Source: UBA7803 sp963822255
GTDB taxonomy: Bacteria > Pseudomonadota > Gammaproteobacteria > Pseudomonadales > Azotimanducaceae
Length of the DNA: 64,000 nt
Direction of reading: 5' to 3'
NCBI GenBank assembly: GCA_963822255.1
Contig: CAWGGV010000009.1
Span: forward strand, 186,001 to 250,000
The notes below the pieces were generated by a model, which saw nothing but the letters and a program-made list of their open reading frames with translations, searched no databases and had not been told where the DNA came from. Position 1 is the stretch's first letter, and each line of letters opens with the position of its first letter. Positions 44,822 to 53,573 of the stretch are shown one piece after another. A program made the translations under genes and the position numbers.

Positions 44822-45898
44822 GTGGCCGGGCCGGGCAGCTCTGCCGGTTCCTCCGCGCGCACGGCGGCAACCATTCTCCTGTGCCTGCTGGTGGCTGCGT
44901 GCGCCGGTCCTTATTCGGGTGACGCCGCCGCCGCACCGCTGCGGCGCTCCGAGTACCTCGACGTTGCCGGTGCCAGACTCTATCTGCAGAGCCGCGGTGC
45001 CCGCAGCGATCTGCCCGCGGCGCTGTGGCTGCATGGCGGGCCGGGCGGCGCCGAGCGGCCGCTGTTCCGCTACTACGACGGCGGCCTCGAAAACCACTTC
45101 GTGGTGACCTATTGGGATCAGCGCGGCGCCGGTAAGTCATTCGACGCGAACGCGGACCCTAACGACCTGACGGTGGCGCGCCATCTGGCGGACCTGGACG
45201 TGGTGGTGGATCACCTCCGGCGGGTACTGCACAAGGACCGCATCGTGCTGATCGGCCACTCCTGGGGCGGCGCTCTCGGCATGCTCTACGTGGCCGCGCA
45301 CCCCGACAAGGTCGCCGCTTTCATCGCCGTCAGCCCGCTGGTCTCGCAACCCGAGCAGGCGGCGGCACAATACCGCTTCGTGCTGGCCGAGGCCCGGCGG
45401 CGCGACGATCAGACCGCGCTGTCGCGGCTCCAGCGGCTGGGCCCGCCGCCGTATGCCAGCAGCAGCCAGTCGCTGGAGGTGGAAGGCATCGCCGACCGCT
45501 ACGGTGCGGTCTATCACCAGCGCCCCAACCGCTATTGGGTGCTGATCTCGGCCACGCTTCGCGGCCTGGTCACCCCCTGGGAGATGGCGCGCATCATCCA
45601 CGCCAACAACGTCTCCCTGGCCGCCATGCACGACGAGCTTCAGCATCTGGACCTGACGCAGTCGGTGCCCGCGGTGACGGTGCCGGTGTTCTTCTTCCTG
45701 GGCCGCTACGACCGTCACGTCGACGCGCAAGTCGCCGCCGATTACCTCCAGCACCTCGAGGCGCCGGTCAAGAAGGTGGTGTGGTTCGAGCATTCGGCGC
45801 ACAACGTCCCCTTCGAGGAGCCCGACCGGTTCCAGGCGGAGGTGATCACCGTGCTGAACGGTATCGGCATCACCAGCGATGCCGCCGAGGGCGAGTGA
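44822..45898 (+). CDS. Lipoprotein alpha/beta hydrolase (proline iminopeptidase-like)
   Basis: 358 aa. A lipoprotein signal ends at LVAAC, so the enzyme is membrane-tethered. HGGPGG (oxyanion), YWDQRGAGKS, the nucleophile motif GHSWGG and a C-terminal HSAHNVPFEEP with the catalytic His define the prolyl aminopeptidase/hydrolase group. The natural substrate is uncertain. GTG start at 44822, immediately after the VOC stop, places it in the cyclase-fold-MDR-VOC operon. Convergent with the SMP-30 gene. Confidence 0.8.
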   Translation: MAGPGSSAGSSARTAATILLCLLVAACAGPYSGDAAAAPLRRSEYLDVAGARLYLQSRGARSDLPAALWLHGGPGGAERPLFRYYDGGLENHFVVTYWDQRGAGKSFDANADPNDLTVARHLADLDVVVDHLRRVLHKDRIVLIGHSWGGALGMLYVAAHPDKVAAFIAVSPLVSQPEQAAAQYRFVLAEARRRDDQTALSRLQRLGPPPYASSSQSLEVEGIADRYGAVYHQRPNRYWVLISATLRGLVTPWEMARIIHANNVSLAAMHDELQHLDLTQSVPAVTVPVFFFLGRYDRHVDAQVAADYLQHLEAPVKKVVWFEHSAHNVPFEEPDRFQAEVITVLNGIGITSDAAEGE

Positions 45899-45950
45899 CC
45901 GACCGCATCCGGCCGGCATGGCCAGCACGTGGTCCTCTCTGAAACTCGCA

Positions 45951-46820
45951 TCAGAAGAGCGCGATGCCGGGCACCTTCACTCGGGTTCGGTAGAGCCCTT
46001 TGGACGACGTCATGAACAGGGTGCGCAGGTCGTCGCCGCCCCATGCGAAGTTCGCGCAGAACGAACCCGTGCCGATCACCCCGAGTAAGGTGCCGTCGTC
46101 CCGGTGGTGAACGTGCACGCCGCCGGGTCCGCCCGCATACAGGTTGCCTTCGCTGTCGATCTTCAGCCCGTCGGGCCTCGGCGAGTCGGCGAAGATCTCG
46201 CCGCCTTCGAGGCCCCTCCCGGCCACCCGGAAGCGGCGAATGTGCCGGCGGCTGGTGTCGGCCACGAACAGCACGTCGTGATCGAGGCCGAAGCACAGCC
46301 CATTCGGCGATTCGAAGTCGCGGCCGAGCAGAGTCAGCGCGCCACTATCGGGCTCGATCCGGTACACGCCCTGGAAGTCGAGCTCCGGCTCGCGCTCAAT
46401 GCCCGTGTGGGAGCCTCGCCCATAGAGCGGATCGGTGAAGTAGATGCCGCCGTCGCGCCGGACCACGATGTCGTTGGGGCTGTTGAGCTCCTTGCCTTCG
46501 AAATGGCTGGCCAGCACCTCCAGCCTGCCCGCTTCCTCCCGGACCACGCGGCTGGTGGCGTGCTCGCAGGAGAGGATGCGGCCCTGCCGGTCGTAGGTGT
46601 TGCCGTTGGCCATCTGGCTCGGCTCACGGTAGACCGCGAGCCCCTCCCCCTCACTCCAGCGGTAGAGCCGGTTGGCGGGGATGTCGCTGAAGACGAGGTG
46701 CCGTTCACCGGGATGCCAGATGGGCCCCTCGGTGAAATCGAACTGCTCCGAGATGGTCTCGATGGGGCTGTCTTCGTCGACGACGTCGAGCAGCCGCGGG
46801 TCCTGAACGTCGATGGTCAT
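45951..46820 (-). CDS. SMP-30/gluconolactonase family protein
   Basis: 289 aa, six-bladed calcium propeller. Motifs FTEGPIWHPGERHLVFSD (with the first metal Glu), NSPNDIVVRRDGGIYFTDP, SPNGLCFGLDHDVLFVADT and PDGLKIDSEGNLYAG are characteristic. The family hydrolyses sugar lactones such as gluconolactone. ATG 46820 has AGGAGCTCGC upstream. It is divergent from the metallo-beta-lactamase gene across about 157 bp. Confidence 0.88.
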   Translation of the reverse strand: MTIDVQDPRLLDVVDEDSPIETISEQFDFTEGPIWHPGERHLVFSDIPANRLYRWSEGEGLAVYREPSQMANGNTYDRQGRILSCEHATSRVVREEAGRLEVLASHFEGKELNSPNDIVVRRDGGIYFTDPLYGRGSHTGIEREPELDFQGVYRIEPDSGALTLLGRDFESPNGLCFGLDHDVLFVADTSRRHIRRFRVAGRGLEGGEIFADSPRPDGLKIDSEGNLYAGGPGGVHVHHRDDGTLLGVIGTGSFCANFAWGGDDLRTLFMTSSKGLYRTRVKVPGIALF

Positions 46821-46977
46821 GCGAGCTCCTGATCTTTCCGGACTGGCGTGGTCTCCATGCTTCGGCCGCCGCGTCACCGAGTCAACCGCGCCGTCGCACC
46901 GGCCCGGCACCGCGGCGTCGACCTGCACGATCCGAGCGTTCAGAATCCGGCCATTGCCTACCGGGGGAGTAGAGGAC

Positions 46978-48228
46978 GTGAAACTGTGTCTCGCCATCGC
47001 CGCGCTCGGCTACGCCGCGCTGACCTTCGCCGCGTCGTCCGGCATACCGCCGAGCTGGTCGCAGCCTGCCGAGCCGTTCGAGATCTTCGATGGCGTCTAC
47101 TGGGTGGGCACCGAGGGGCTCGCGGCGTATCTGTTCACAACGGCGGAGGGCCACATCCTGCTCGACGTCGGCCTGCCGCAGAACGCGGCGCTGGTGGAGG
47201 CGAGCATCGAGAAGCTCGGGCTGCGGGTGAAGGACGTTCACTACCTGCTGAACAGCCACGCCCATTTCGACCACGCGGGCGGGCTGGCTCGGCTCCAGAC
47301 CGACAGCGGCGCAGAGGTCATCGCGAGCGAGGGCGACCGCTACGCCCTCGAGCATGGCGTGTATCCGGGCTGGGAAGGCCGACACGAGCTGGACTTTCCG
47401 CCCGTCCACGTGGATCGGGTGATCGGCGACGGCGACACCGTGTCTCTCGGCGGCGTCACTCTGACCGCGCACCTGACCCCCGGCCACACCGCCGGCTGCA
47501 CGAGTTGGAGCTTCACCGCCCACGACCGCGGCGGCGACCACCGCGCGCTGGTCTTCTGCTCGGCATCCGTGGCGCTGAACCGCCTGGCGCCCGATCCTCA
47601 GTACCCGGGCATCGTCGACGATTACCGCACCACGTTCCGGCGCATGAAGGCGCTCGAGGTGGACGCCTGGCTCGCCCCGCACCCGGAGCAGTTCGGCCTG
47701 GCGGAGAAGCTGGCGCGGCGCCGGGACGGGGCAACGAACCCGTTCGTCAACCCCGAGGAGAAGGACCGGCGCATGAAGGCGTTCGAGGTAGACTTCGAGC
47801 GGGCTGTGGCCGCCCAGGGCGCAGGTGGAGAAGCGGCGGACCTGGAACGTCTGGAGGCCGAAGTCGCGGCCACCGAGAGGGCGTTCGCCCGGTCCATGGC
47901 CGAGCGGGATCACCAGGCATTCACGAGCTTCCTCTCCGACGAGGCGGTGTTCCTGTCGGCAAAGGACTCGCTGCGAGGCAAGGCAGCCGTGGCGGCGGCG
48001 TGGCAGCGCTTCTTCGACGGGCCGGCGGCACCGTTTTCCTGGGAGCCGGACCGTGTCGAGGCATTGGCCTCCGGCCTGGCGCTCAGCACCGGACCCGTCT
48101 ACGACCCGGCAGGCACGGTAACCGGCCGATTCACCTCGATCTGGCGCCGGGAAGCGCCAGGGACGTGGCGGATCGTGTTCGATTGGGGCTCCACGGCGGG
48201 TGCGGCTGGGAGCAGCAACGGCGGGTGA
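46978..48228 (+). CDS. Subclass B3-like metallo-beta-lactamase fused to a SnoaL/DUF4440-like domain
   Basis: 416 aa. After a signal peptide (about 1-20), residues 25-270 are a B3-type metallo-beta-lactamase with all six zinc ligands: His94, His96, Asp98, His99 (NSHAHFDHAGG), His170 (PGHTAGCTSW) and His235 (APHPEQFG). Ordinary B3 enzymes end near residue 290. Here a helical linker (EEKDRRMKAFEVDFER) leads to a second domain (about 305-408: ATERAFARSMAERDHQAFTS, SIWRREAPGTWRIVFDWG) of the SnoaL/DUF4440 type. Whether it hydrolyses beta-lactams or another lactone or thioester is unknown. GTG 46978 follows GGGGGAG. Likely periplasmic. Confidence 0.85.
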   Translation: MKLCLAIAALGYAALTFAASSGIPPSWSQPAEPFEIFDGVYWVGTEGLAAYLFTTAEGHILLDVGLPQNAALVEASIEKLGLRVKDVHYLLNSHAHFDHAGGLARLQTDSGAEVIASEGDRYALEHGVYPGWEGRHELDFPPVHVDRVIGDGDTVSLGGVTLTAHLTPGHTAGCTSWSFTAHDRGGDHRALVFCSASVALNRLAPDPQYPGIVDDYRTTFRRMKALEVDAWLAPHPEQFGLAEKLARRRDGATNPFVNPEEKDRRMKAFEVDFERAVAAQGAGGEAADLERLEAEVAATERAFARSMAERDHQAFTSFLSDEAVFLSAKDSLRGKAAVAAAWQRFFDGPAAPFSWEPDRVEALASGLALSTGPVYDPAGTVTGRFTSIWRREAPGTWRIVFDWGSTAGAAGSSNGG

Positions 48229-48285
48229 CGAGTCAGAGAGTCACTCGAATCTCACCCACCGCGTATAATCCAGCGGCTTAGTAGG

Positions 48286-49509
48286 TCAATGGCTTTTACC
48301 GGCGCCATCTGACGACCGGTCGCGCATGACGACCAGCCAAATCGTCGCACACAACAGTGCGCCGCCAGCGATCATCGCGTCGGCGATGCCCATGAACTCC
48401 GCTACCAGCGCAAGCGAAAAGCCGATAGCGATCTCGCCGGCATTTTCCGCGAGCGAGAGAAACGATTGAACAGTCGCTCTTACCTGGCTTGCCGCGTGCT
48501 CGTTGGCCCAGATCGAGCTCACGGTGCGCATCAGTGTCATCGCTATGCCGGTGACGGTGAGCACGCCGATCGTCGCGATCCTGGCGCTCGGCGCCCCTGC
48601 GAACAGTGCGAAACCAACCACGCCAACGACTGCCCCGCCGAGATACAGCCCCGCGTAATCGGCGCTGCCGGCAAGGAATCTGGTCAAGCCAGCGAGGACG
48701 ACGGCACCCACAACGAGCGCTGCAACAGAGAGCACGGTCAGCCACACCAGGGGCTCGACACCTTGCGGGAACCCCAAGTCGATCAGATGCTTGGCGTACA
48801 GCCTGCCGAACGCTTCGTCCGCTCCGTTGACCAGAAACGTACACAGCAGGATGAGCACCAGTGCTGTGCAGGCGCGTACGCCCGAGAAGCCCTCGCGAAG
48901 GGTGGTGATTGCCGGCCTGCGCAGTTGCTCGCCGCCGTGCCTCGGCAGATGCGTTTCCGGAAAGCCCACAGCTACCGCGACCCCGAGGATCCACATGCCG
49001 GCCCCGGCCATCAACATTGCGGGAACGACGCCGGCCGCCGAGCCCACGATGCCGAAGCTGAGAATGCCACCGGCCGAGCCCACCTGGCCCCACACGGCGC
49101 TGCCTGCCAGCACCCGGGCCGTCCTGTCGGGTTGATTCAACTCGTCGGTCAGCCACGCGACATCCGCGCCGGTGAAGAACGTCCAGGATAGCCCCCAGAT
49201 CATCTGCGTCACGATCAACGCGGGAAACGAGGTCACGAGTCCCGTCGAGAGCATGGCCAGACCCATGGCGCCGTGGCCGATGACGATCGACCACTTTCGG
49301 CTATAGGTATCGGCGATGACTCCGGTCGGGACTTCGGCAGCAAGGACGACCAGCCCCTGCGCGGTGCCCAGCGATACCAGTTCCAGCGCCGAGAGGTGCG
49401 CCTCGGTCACGAGGTAGAGACTCGTCAAGAGCCACCACCCGCGATGCAGAAATGAGCGTACGAACAGCCACGCCGCATAACGATGAGCGACGGATAGCGG
49501 AAATTCCAT
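48286..49509 (-). CDS. MFS transporter (drug-efflux-like)
   Basis: 407 aa, about 12 membrane helices. GVIADTYSRKWSIVIGH after helix 2 is the MFS loop, and the first half resembles tetracycline/multidrug exporters. Several residues typical of tetracycline pumps are not conserved, so the substrate is open. By eye its codon use is less GC-biased than its neighbours (third positions often A or T), which might mean later acquisition. It is convergent with the beta-lactamase gene, 57 bp apart. Confidence 0.82.
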   Translation of the reverse strand: MEFPLSVAHRYAAWLFVRSFLHRGWWLLTSLYLVTEAHLSALELVSLGTAQGLVVLAAEVPTGVIADTYSRKWSIVIGHGAMGLAMLSTGLVTSFPALIVTQMIWGLSWTFFTGADVAWLTDELNQPDRTARVLAGSAVWGQVGSAGGILSFGIVGSAAGVVPAMLMAGAGMWILGVAVAVGFPETHLPRHGGEQLRRPAITTLREGFSGVRACTALVLILLCTFLVNGADEAFGRLYAKHLIDLGFPQGVEPLVWLTVLSVAALVVGAVVLAGLTRFLAGSADYAGLYLGGAVVGVVGFALFAGAPSARIATIGVLTVTGIAMTLMRTVSSIWANEHAASQVRATVQSFLSLAENAGEIAIGFSLALVAEFMGIADAMIAGGALLCATIWLVVMRDRSSDGAGKSH

Positions 49510-49652
49510 GAGGGATCGGCTCCTGACCAGCCACAGACACGCACCGGAAGACCCGGTGATTCTCGATCACGCCGTGTGGCTGTCAGTTCAGGAGCATCAG
49601 TGGAATGTACCGAGACAGCGGAGACGGAGCAAACGGCTGCGGCAGAAAGGCC

Positions 49653-50981
49653 CTACCCGCCCCTCGCTGCCGCCAGGCCCTGGCGCAGATGGCGGCTGGC
49701 GAGATAGTAGTGGGCGGCCGCCCACAGAGTGATGGCGACGAACGCGACCAGCGCGTAGCGCAGAGACTCGATGCCGTAAGCCGGCTTCAGCGCGTCGCTC
49801 AGCACCCCGACGAGCTGAGGTCCGGCGCCGAGACCGATGAGGTTGGCGATGAACAGATTGATGGCGGCGGTGACCGCACGCATGCGCACCGGGGCCAGGC
49901 CCTGGACCATGGAGAAGGTGGGCCCGAGGTAAAAGCCGCCGAGAAACGCCGGCACGCAGTACAGGGCGAATGCCACGGGGAAGCTGTCGGCCAGCAACGC
50001 GGCCACCGCGAAGGGCAACGCGATCACGTTTGCCAGGGCGACGATCCAGAGGTTCCAGCGCAGGTCGCGGCGCGCCAGGCGGTCGGCGATGCGGCCGGAG
50101 AGAAACGTTCCCGCGCCGGATACCACGCCCATCAGCACCGCGAGGGTCAGGCCCACCTCGGTCTGGCTGAGGCCGTGGGAACGGGCGAAGAAGGCCGGCA
50201 GCCACAGCACCAGACCATAGCCGACGAAGGACGAGAGCGAGCCGGCGACGATCGTCTGCCGCAGGGCAGGCGTGCGCCAGATGTGCGCCGCCACCGACCA
50301 GAAGCCCGGCGCGTCCTCGCCCAGCATGCCGCCGTCGGCGGCACCGCGCGGCGGCTCCACCAGGGTAAAGCGGACCAGCAGGGCGATGGCGAGCCCCGGC
50401 GCACCGACCACCATGAACGACGTGCGCCAGCCCCAGTGGTCGCTCATCCAGCCGCCGCCCAGGTAGGCGATCAGCAGCCCGACGTTGATGCCGACCGCGA
50501 AGAACGACATGGCCGTCGAACGCTCCGCCGGACCGAACAGATCGGAGATCATGGAATGGGAGGGCGGGTTGGAGCCGGCCTCCCCCACCCCGACCCCGAT
50601 GCGTGCCAGGGCGAGCTGAACGAAGCTGCCGGCCAGGCCGCACAGCAGAGTCATGCCGCTCCAGACCGCCACCGCCAGGCCGATGATGTTGCGGCGGTTG
50701 CCGCGGTCGGCCCACATGGCGATGGGCATGCCGAGGGTGGCGTAGAAGATGGCAAAGGTCAGACCGACGAGGAAGCCCATCTGGGTGTCGGAGGCGCCCA
50801 GGTCGTGCTTGATGGGCTCGAGCAGGATGCCGATGATCTGGCGGTCCACATGGCTGGACGTGAACACCAGAGTGAGCACGAACAGGGCGTAATAGCGGTA
50901 GCGGGTGGAGACTGCGGCGGAGGAAACGCTGCCGATGGCGGGTTCGACGGCGGACGAACCACCTCGGCGGGAAAGCTGCAT
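49653..50981 (-). CDS. MFS transporter (Spinster-like)
   Basis: 442 aa with 12 predicted helices. FTSSHVDRQIIGILLEPIKHDLGASDTQMGFLVG, DRGNRRNIIG and RIGVGVGEAGSNPPSHSMISD are hallmarks of the Spns-like branch common in proteobacterial degradation clusters. The substrate may be an aromatic or terpenoid acid, but this is a guess from the family. It stands between two other minus-strand genes, without overlap. Confidence 0.85.
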   Translation of the reverse strand: MQLSRRGGSSAVEPAIGSVSSAAVSTRYRYYALFVLTLVFTSSHVDRQIIGILLEPIKHDLGASDTQMGFLVGLTFAIFYATLGMPIAMWADRGNRRNIIGLAVAVWSGMTLLCGLAGSFVQLALARIGVGVGEAGSNPPSHSMISDLFGPAERSTAMSFFAVGINVGLLIAYLGGGWMSDHWGWRTSFMVVGAPGLAIALLVRFTLVEPPRGAADGGMLGEDAPGFWSVAAHIWRTPALRQTIVAGSLSSFVGYGLVLWLPAFFARSHGLSQTEVGLTLAVLMGVVSGAGTFLSGRIADRLARRDLRWNLWIVALANVIALPFAVAALLADSFPVAFALYCVPAFLGGFYLGPTFSMVQGLAPVRMRAVTAAINLFIANLIGLGAGPQLVGVLSDALKPAYGIESLRYALVAFVAITLWAAAHYYLASRHLRQGLAAARGG

Positions 50982-51050
50982 TTCGCTATGGTACCTCAGG
51001 CCCCGGCGGCGTACGAAAGCGCCCTTCCCAACTGCAGGCTGAGGCGGAGG

Positions 51051-51548
51051 TCAGCCCAGCAGGTCCGGGTTTCGCTGCCACACGACGTAGCTGAGCGCCG
51101 ATGCGAAACCCACCCATGCGAGATACGGGAGCAGCAGCGCGCCCGCCAGCGCGCTGACATGCCAGAACGCCGCCAGCGTGGCGATCAGCAGCGCGCCGAG
51201 GACAAGCGTGTCGGCGAACGCCAACGCGCCACGGCGCCAGACGAAGAACAGCCAGGACCACAGCGCATTGACGCCGAGCTGCAGTAGAAAAAGCGTCAGG
51301 CCGAGCCGGGCGCCGCCAAAACCGTGCTCGCGCCAGACCAGCCACGCCGACACCGCCATGAGCAGGTAGAGCAACGTCCACACCGGCGCGAACAGCCAGC
51401 TCGGCGGCGCCCAATTCGGCCGCTCGAGCTGGCGATAGAATGTCGCCGCGCCGGCGGAAGCGAAGGCGCCCAGGGCCGCGGCCGCGAAGCTGGCCGTGAG
51501 CCAGGCCACCAGGCCGAGCGCCTCGGTCCAGAAGCTGCCCATCCCCAT
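51051..51548 (-). CDS. tspO: TspO/MBR (tryptophan-rich sensory) family protein
   Basis: 165 aa, five membrane helices. RPNWAPPSWLFAPVWTLLYLLMAVSAWLVW and LGVNALWSWLFFVWR are the conserved helices that bind porphyrins in this family. In bacteria it affects tetrapyrrole traffic and stress responses. ATG 51548 is used; ATG 51542 is two codons in. It lies between the Spinster-like MFS and the sulfotransferase on the same strand. Confidence 0.9.
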   Translation of the reverse strand: MGMGSFWTEALGLVAWLTASFAAAALGAFASAGAATFYRQLERPNWAPPSWLFAPVWTLLYLLMAVSAWLVWREHGFGGARLGLTLFLLQLGVNALWSWLFFVWRRGALAFADTLVLGALLIATLAAFWHVSALAGALLLPYLAWVGFASALSYVVWQRNPDLLG

Positions 51549-51577
51549 CGTCTCTGCCAGACGCCGCTGCCGGGCCG

Positions 51578-52471
51578 CTAGTCCAGCGCCTGCACAAGGT
51601 CCTGATAGGTGGCGAAGCCGTAGCGGGCGGTCACCTCCTCCTGCCAGACGGCGTCCATCTCGGCCAGCACCTCTGCGCCGAGCTCGCAGCGATGGCTGCC
51701 GGCGCGTCCTTCGCGAACCTTGGCGGAATCACTCCCCGGCGGCAGGCCGGCGACCCGTTCCGAGAGCTCCCTCATCAGCCGGTCGTCGAACCGGTCCTTG
51801 TAGCGGAGCATGAAGCCGATGGACGAGTGCTCCAGGGTGATGGCGAGAAGCTGGTCGTCGAGCGGGATACCGCAGAACTCCGCCACCCGGCGGATGGTGG
51901 CCGCCGGATCGGACAGCATGTGCTCGTAGGCCAGCATCAGCACGTCGTCGTCATGGCGGTGCTCCCACCACGAGGTGAGGTGACGCCAGTACCGCCGCGT
52001 CTCATCCCCGAGATAGTTCTCCCGCGCGAACTCGTCCACCGATACGGCGCCGGGCTCGAGAAACCAGCCGCACATGAAGTGATAGGAGGAAACCAGGGCG
52101 TCCCGCGGATCGCGGATGGAGACGACGTAGCGGGCACCTTTCGGCACCTGGTCCCAGTCCAGATGGCTCTTGAAGCCGCGCGGCTCGGCCTTCTGCTCGG
52201 CGTTCAGGTCGATGCCGAGCCGCGGCGACGTCTCGATCCAGGGGACCACCCGGGAAATGTCGTCGAAGTCCATGTCTCCCCGGGTGCGCAGGGTGTGGAA
52301 GATCTGCTGCAGCCAGGTGGTGCCGCACTTGCCGAAGGGCGCAATGATCACGTCCGTCGGTCGCGGCCGGAAGGCCTCCACCTTCGGTTGCGGCTGGTTC
52401 CACATGCTCCCCATCAGCTCGCGCATCTCGGCGAGGGACCTGGCCCGCTGCCGTCGAGTCACGTCGTTCAT
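51578..52471 (-). CDS. Cytosolic-type sulfotransferase
   Basis: 297 aa. The PAPS-binding 5' loop is PFGKCGTTWLQQI and the 3'-phosphate segment is YVVSIRDPRDALVSSYHFM, with YEHMLSDPAATIRRVAEFCG typical of family 1 sulfotransferases. Transfers a sulfo group from PAPS to an alcohol or phenol. The family has spread widely in environmental bacteria. ATG 52471 follows GGAGCC. Divergent from the phosphotriesterase-like gene, which may share its promoter region. The acceptor is unknown. Confidence 0.87.
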   Translation of the reverse strand: MNDVTRRQRARSLAEMRELMGSMWNQPQPKVEAFRPRPTDVIIAPFGKCGTTWLQQIFHTLRTRGDMDFDDISRVVPWIETSPRLGIDLNAEQKAEPRGFKSHLDWDQVPKGARYVVSIRDPRDALVSSYHFMCGWFLEPGAVSVDEFARENYLGDETRRYWRHLTSWWEHRHDDDVLMLAYEHMLSDPAATIRRVAEFCGIPLDDQLLAITLEHSSIGFMLRYKDRFDDRLMRELSERVAGLPPGSDSAKVREGRAGSHRCELGAEVLAEMDAVWQEEVTARYGFATYQDLVQALD

Positions 52472-52598
52472 GTGGGCTCCGCATCTTATGGAACCCGGAG
52501 TATACGACGAGCAGGCGCGCGCCCGGCTTGCGCTGACGCGGCGACGGGCTTACGTTCTGCCGAAGCGCGCAGCCGATATCCGCTCCAGGGAGGCAGAC

Positions 52599-53573
52599 AT
52601 GGCCAAGGTAGAAACCGCCCGGGGACCCATGGACACCGCCGAGCTCGGCACCACCCTCATGCACGAGCACGTGTTCGTGCTGAGCACCGAGATCCAGCAG
52701 AACTTTCCGCAGTTGTGGGACGAGGAGTACCGGGTCAGTGACGCCATCGAGAAGCTGGCAGGCCTGACCGAAATCGGCGTCGACACCATCGTCGACCCCA
52801 CAGTGCTCGGCCTCGGCCGCTACATCCCCCGCATCAAACGGATCGCCGATCAGGTGGACGTCAACATCGTGGTGGCCACCGGCATCTACACCTACAACGA
52901 GCTGCCTTTCTACTTCCACTACCAGGGGCCCGACACCATGTTCGGCGGGCCGGAGCCGCTGACGGAGATGTTCATCCAGGACATCCGCGAGGGCATCACC
53001 GACACCGGGATCAAGGCCGCCATCCTCAAGTGCGTGACCGAGAAGGACGGCCTCACCCCCGGCATCGAGCGGGCGCTTCGCGCCACCGCTCAGGCCCACC
53101 GCGAGACCGGCGTGCCCATCACCACGCACACCGATTCGCACACCGAGCGCGGCTACGATCAGCAGAAAATCTTCAGAGAGGAAGGCGTGGACCTGTCGCG
53201 GGTGATCATCGGGCACTGCGGGGACACCACCGATCTGAACTACCTGCGCGCGCTGATGGACGAGGGCTCGACCATCGGCATGGATCGCTTCGGCCTCGAT
53301 GTGCTGCTGGACTTCGATTCGCGGGTGAACACCGTGGCGGAGCTGTGCAAGCTCGGCTACGCGGACCGCATGGTGCTGTCTCACGACACGAGTTGCCACA
53401 TCGACTGGTTCACCGAGGAGCAGCGCCAGACCAACGTGCCCAACTGGCACTACAAGCACATCCACGAAGACGTGCTGCCGGCGCTCGCCGAGCGGGGCGT
53501 GACGAAGGATCACATCGAGCAGATGCTGGTGACCAATCCGCGGCGCATCTTCGAGAACGTGGGGAGCTACTGA
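52599..53573 (+). CDS. Phosphotriesterase-like lactonase family amidohydrolase
   Basis: 324 aa TIM barrel with the full binuclear site: His22 and His24 in LMHEHVF, Lys144 (carbamylated bridge) in AAILKCVTE, His177 in TTHTDS, His206 in IGHCGD and Asp263 in LSHDTS. Such enzymes hydrolyse lactones or phosphotriesters. ATG 52599 follows GGGAGGCAG. Its TGA overlaps the ATG of the acyl-CoA ligase (TGATG), suggesting that a hydroxy acid released by lactone opening is then activated to a CoA ester. Confidence 0.88.
   Translation: MAKVETARGPMDTAELGTTLMHEHVFVLSTEIQQNFPQLWDEEYRVSDAIEKLAGLTEIGVDTIVDPTVLGLGRYIPRIKRIADQVDVNIVVATGIYTYNELPFYFHYQGPDTMFGGPEPLTEMFIQDIREGITDTGIKAAILKCVTEKDGLTPGIERALRATAQAHRETGVPITTHTDSHTERGYDQQKIFREEGVDLSRVIIGHCGDTTDLNYLRALMDEGSTIGMDRFGLDVLLDFDSRVNTVAELCKLGYADRMVLSHDTSCHIDWFTEEQRQTNVPNWHYKHIHEDVLPALAERGVTKDHIEQMLVTNPRRIFENVGSY

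Noticed and set aside
48264..48269. TATAAT in the gap between the beta-lactamase and MFS genes
   Set aside because: A perfect -10 but no -35 at 16-18 bp, and it would only drive antisense transcription into the convergent MFS gene.
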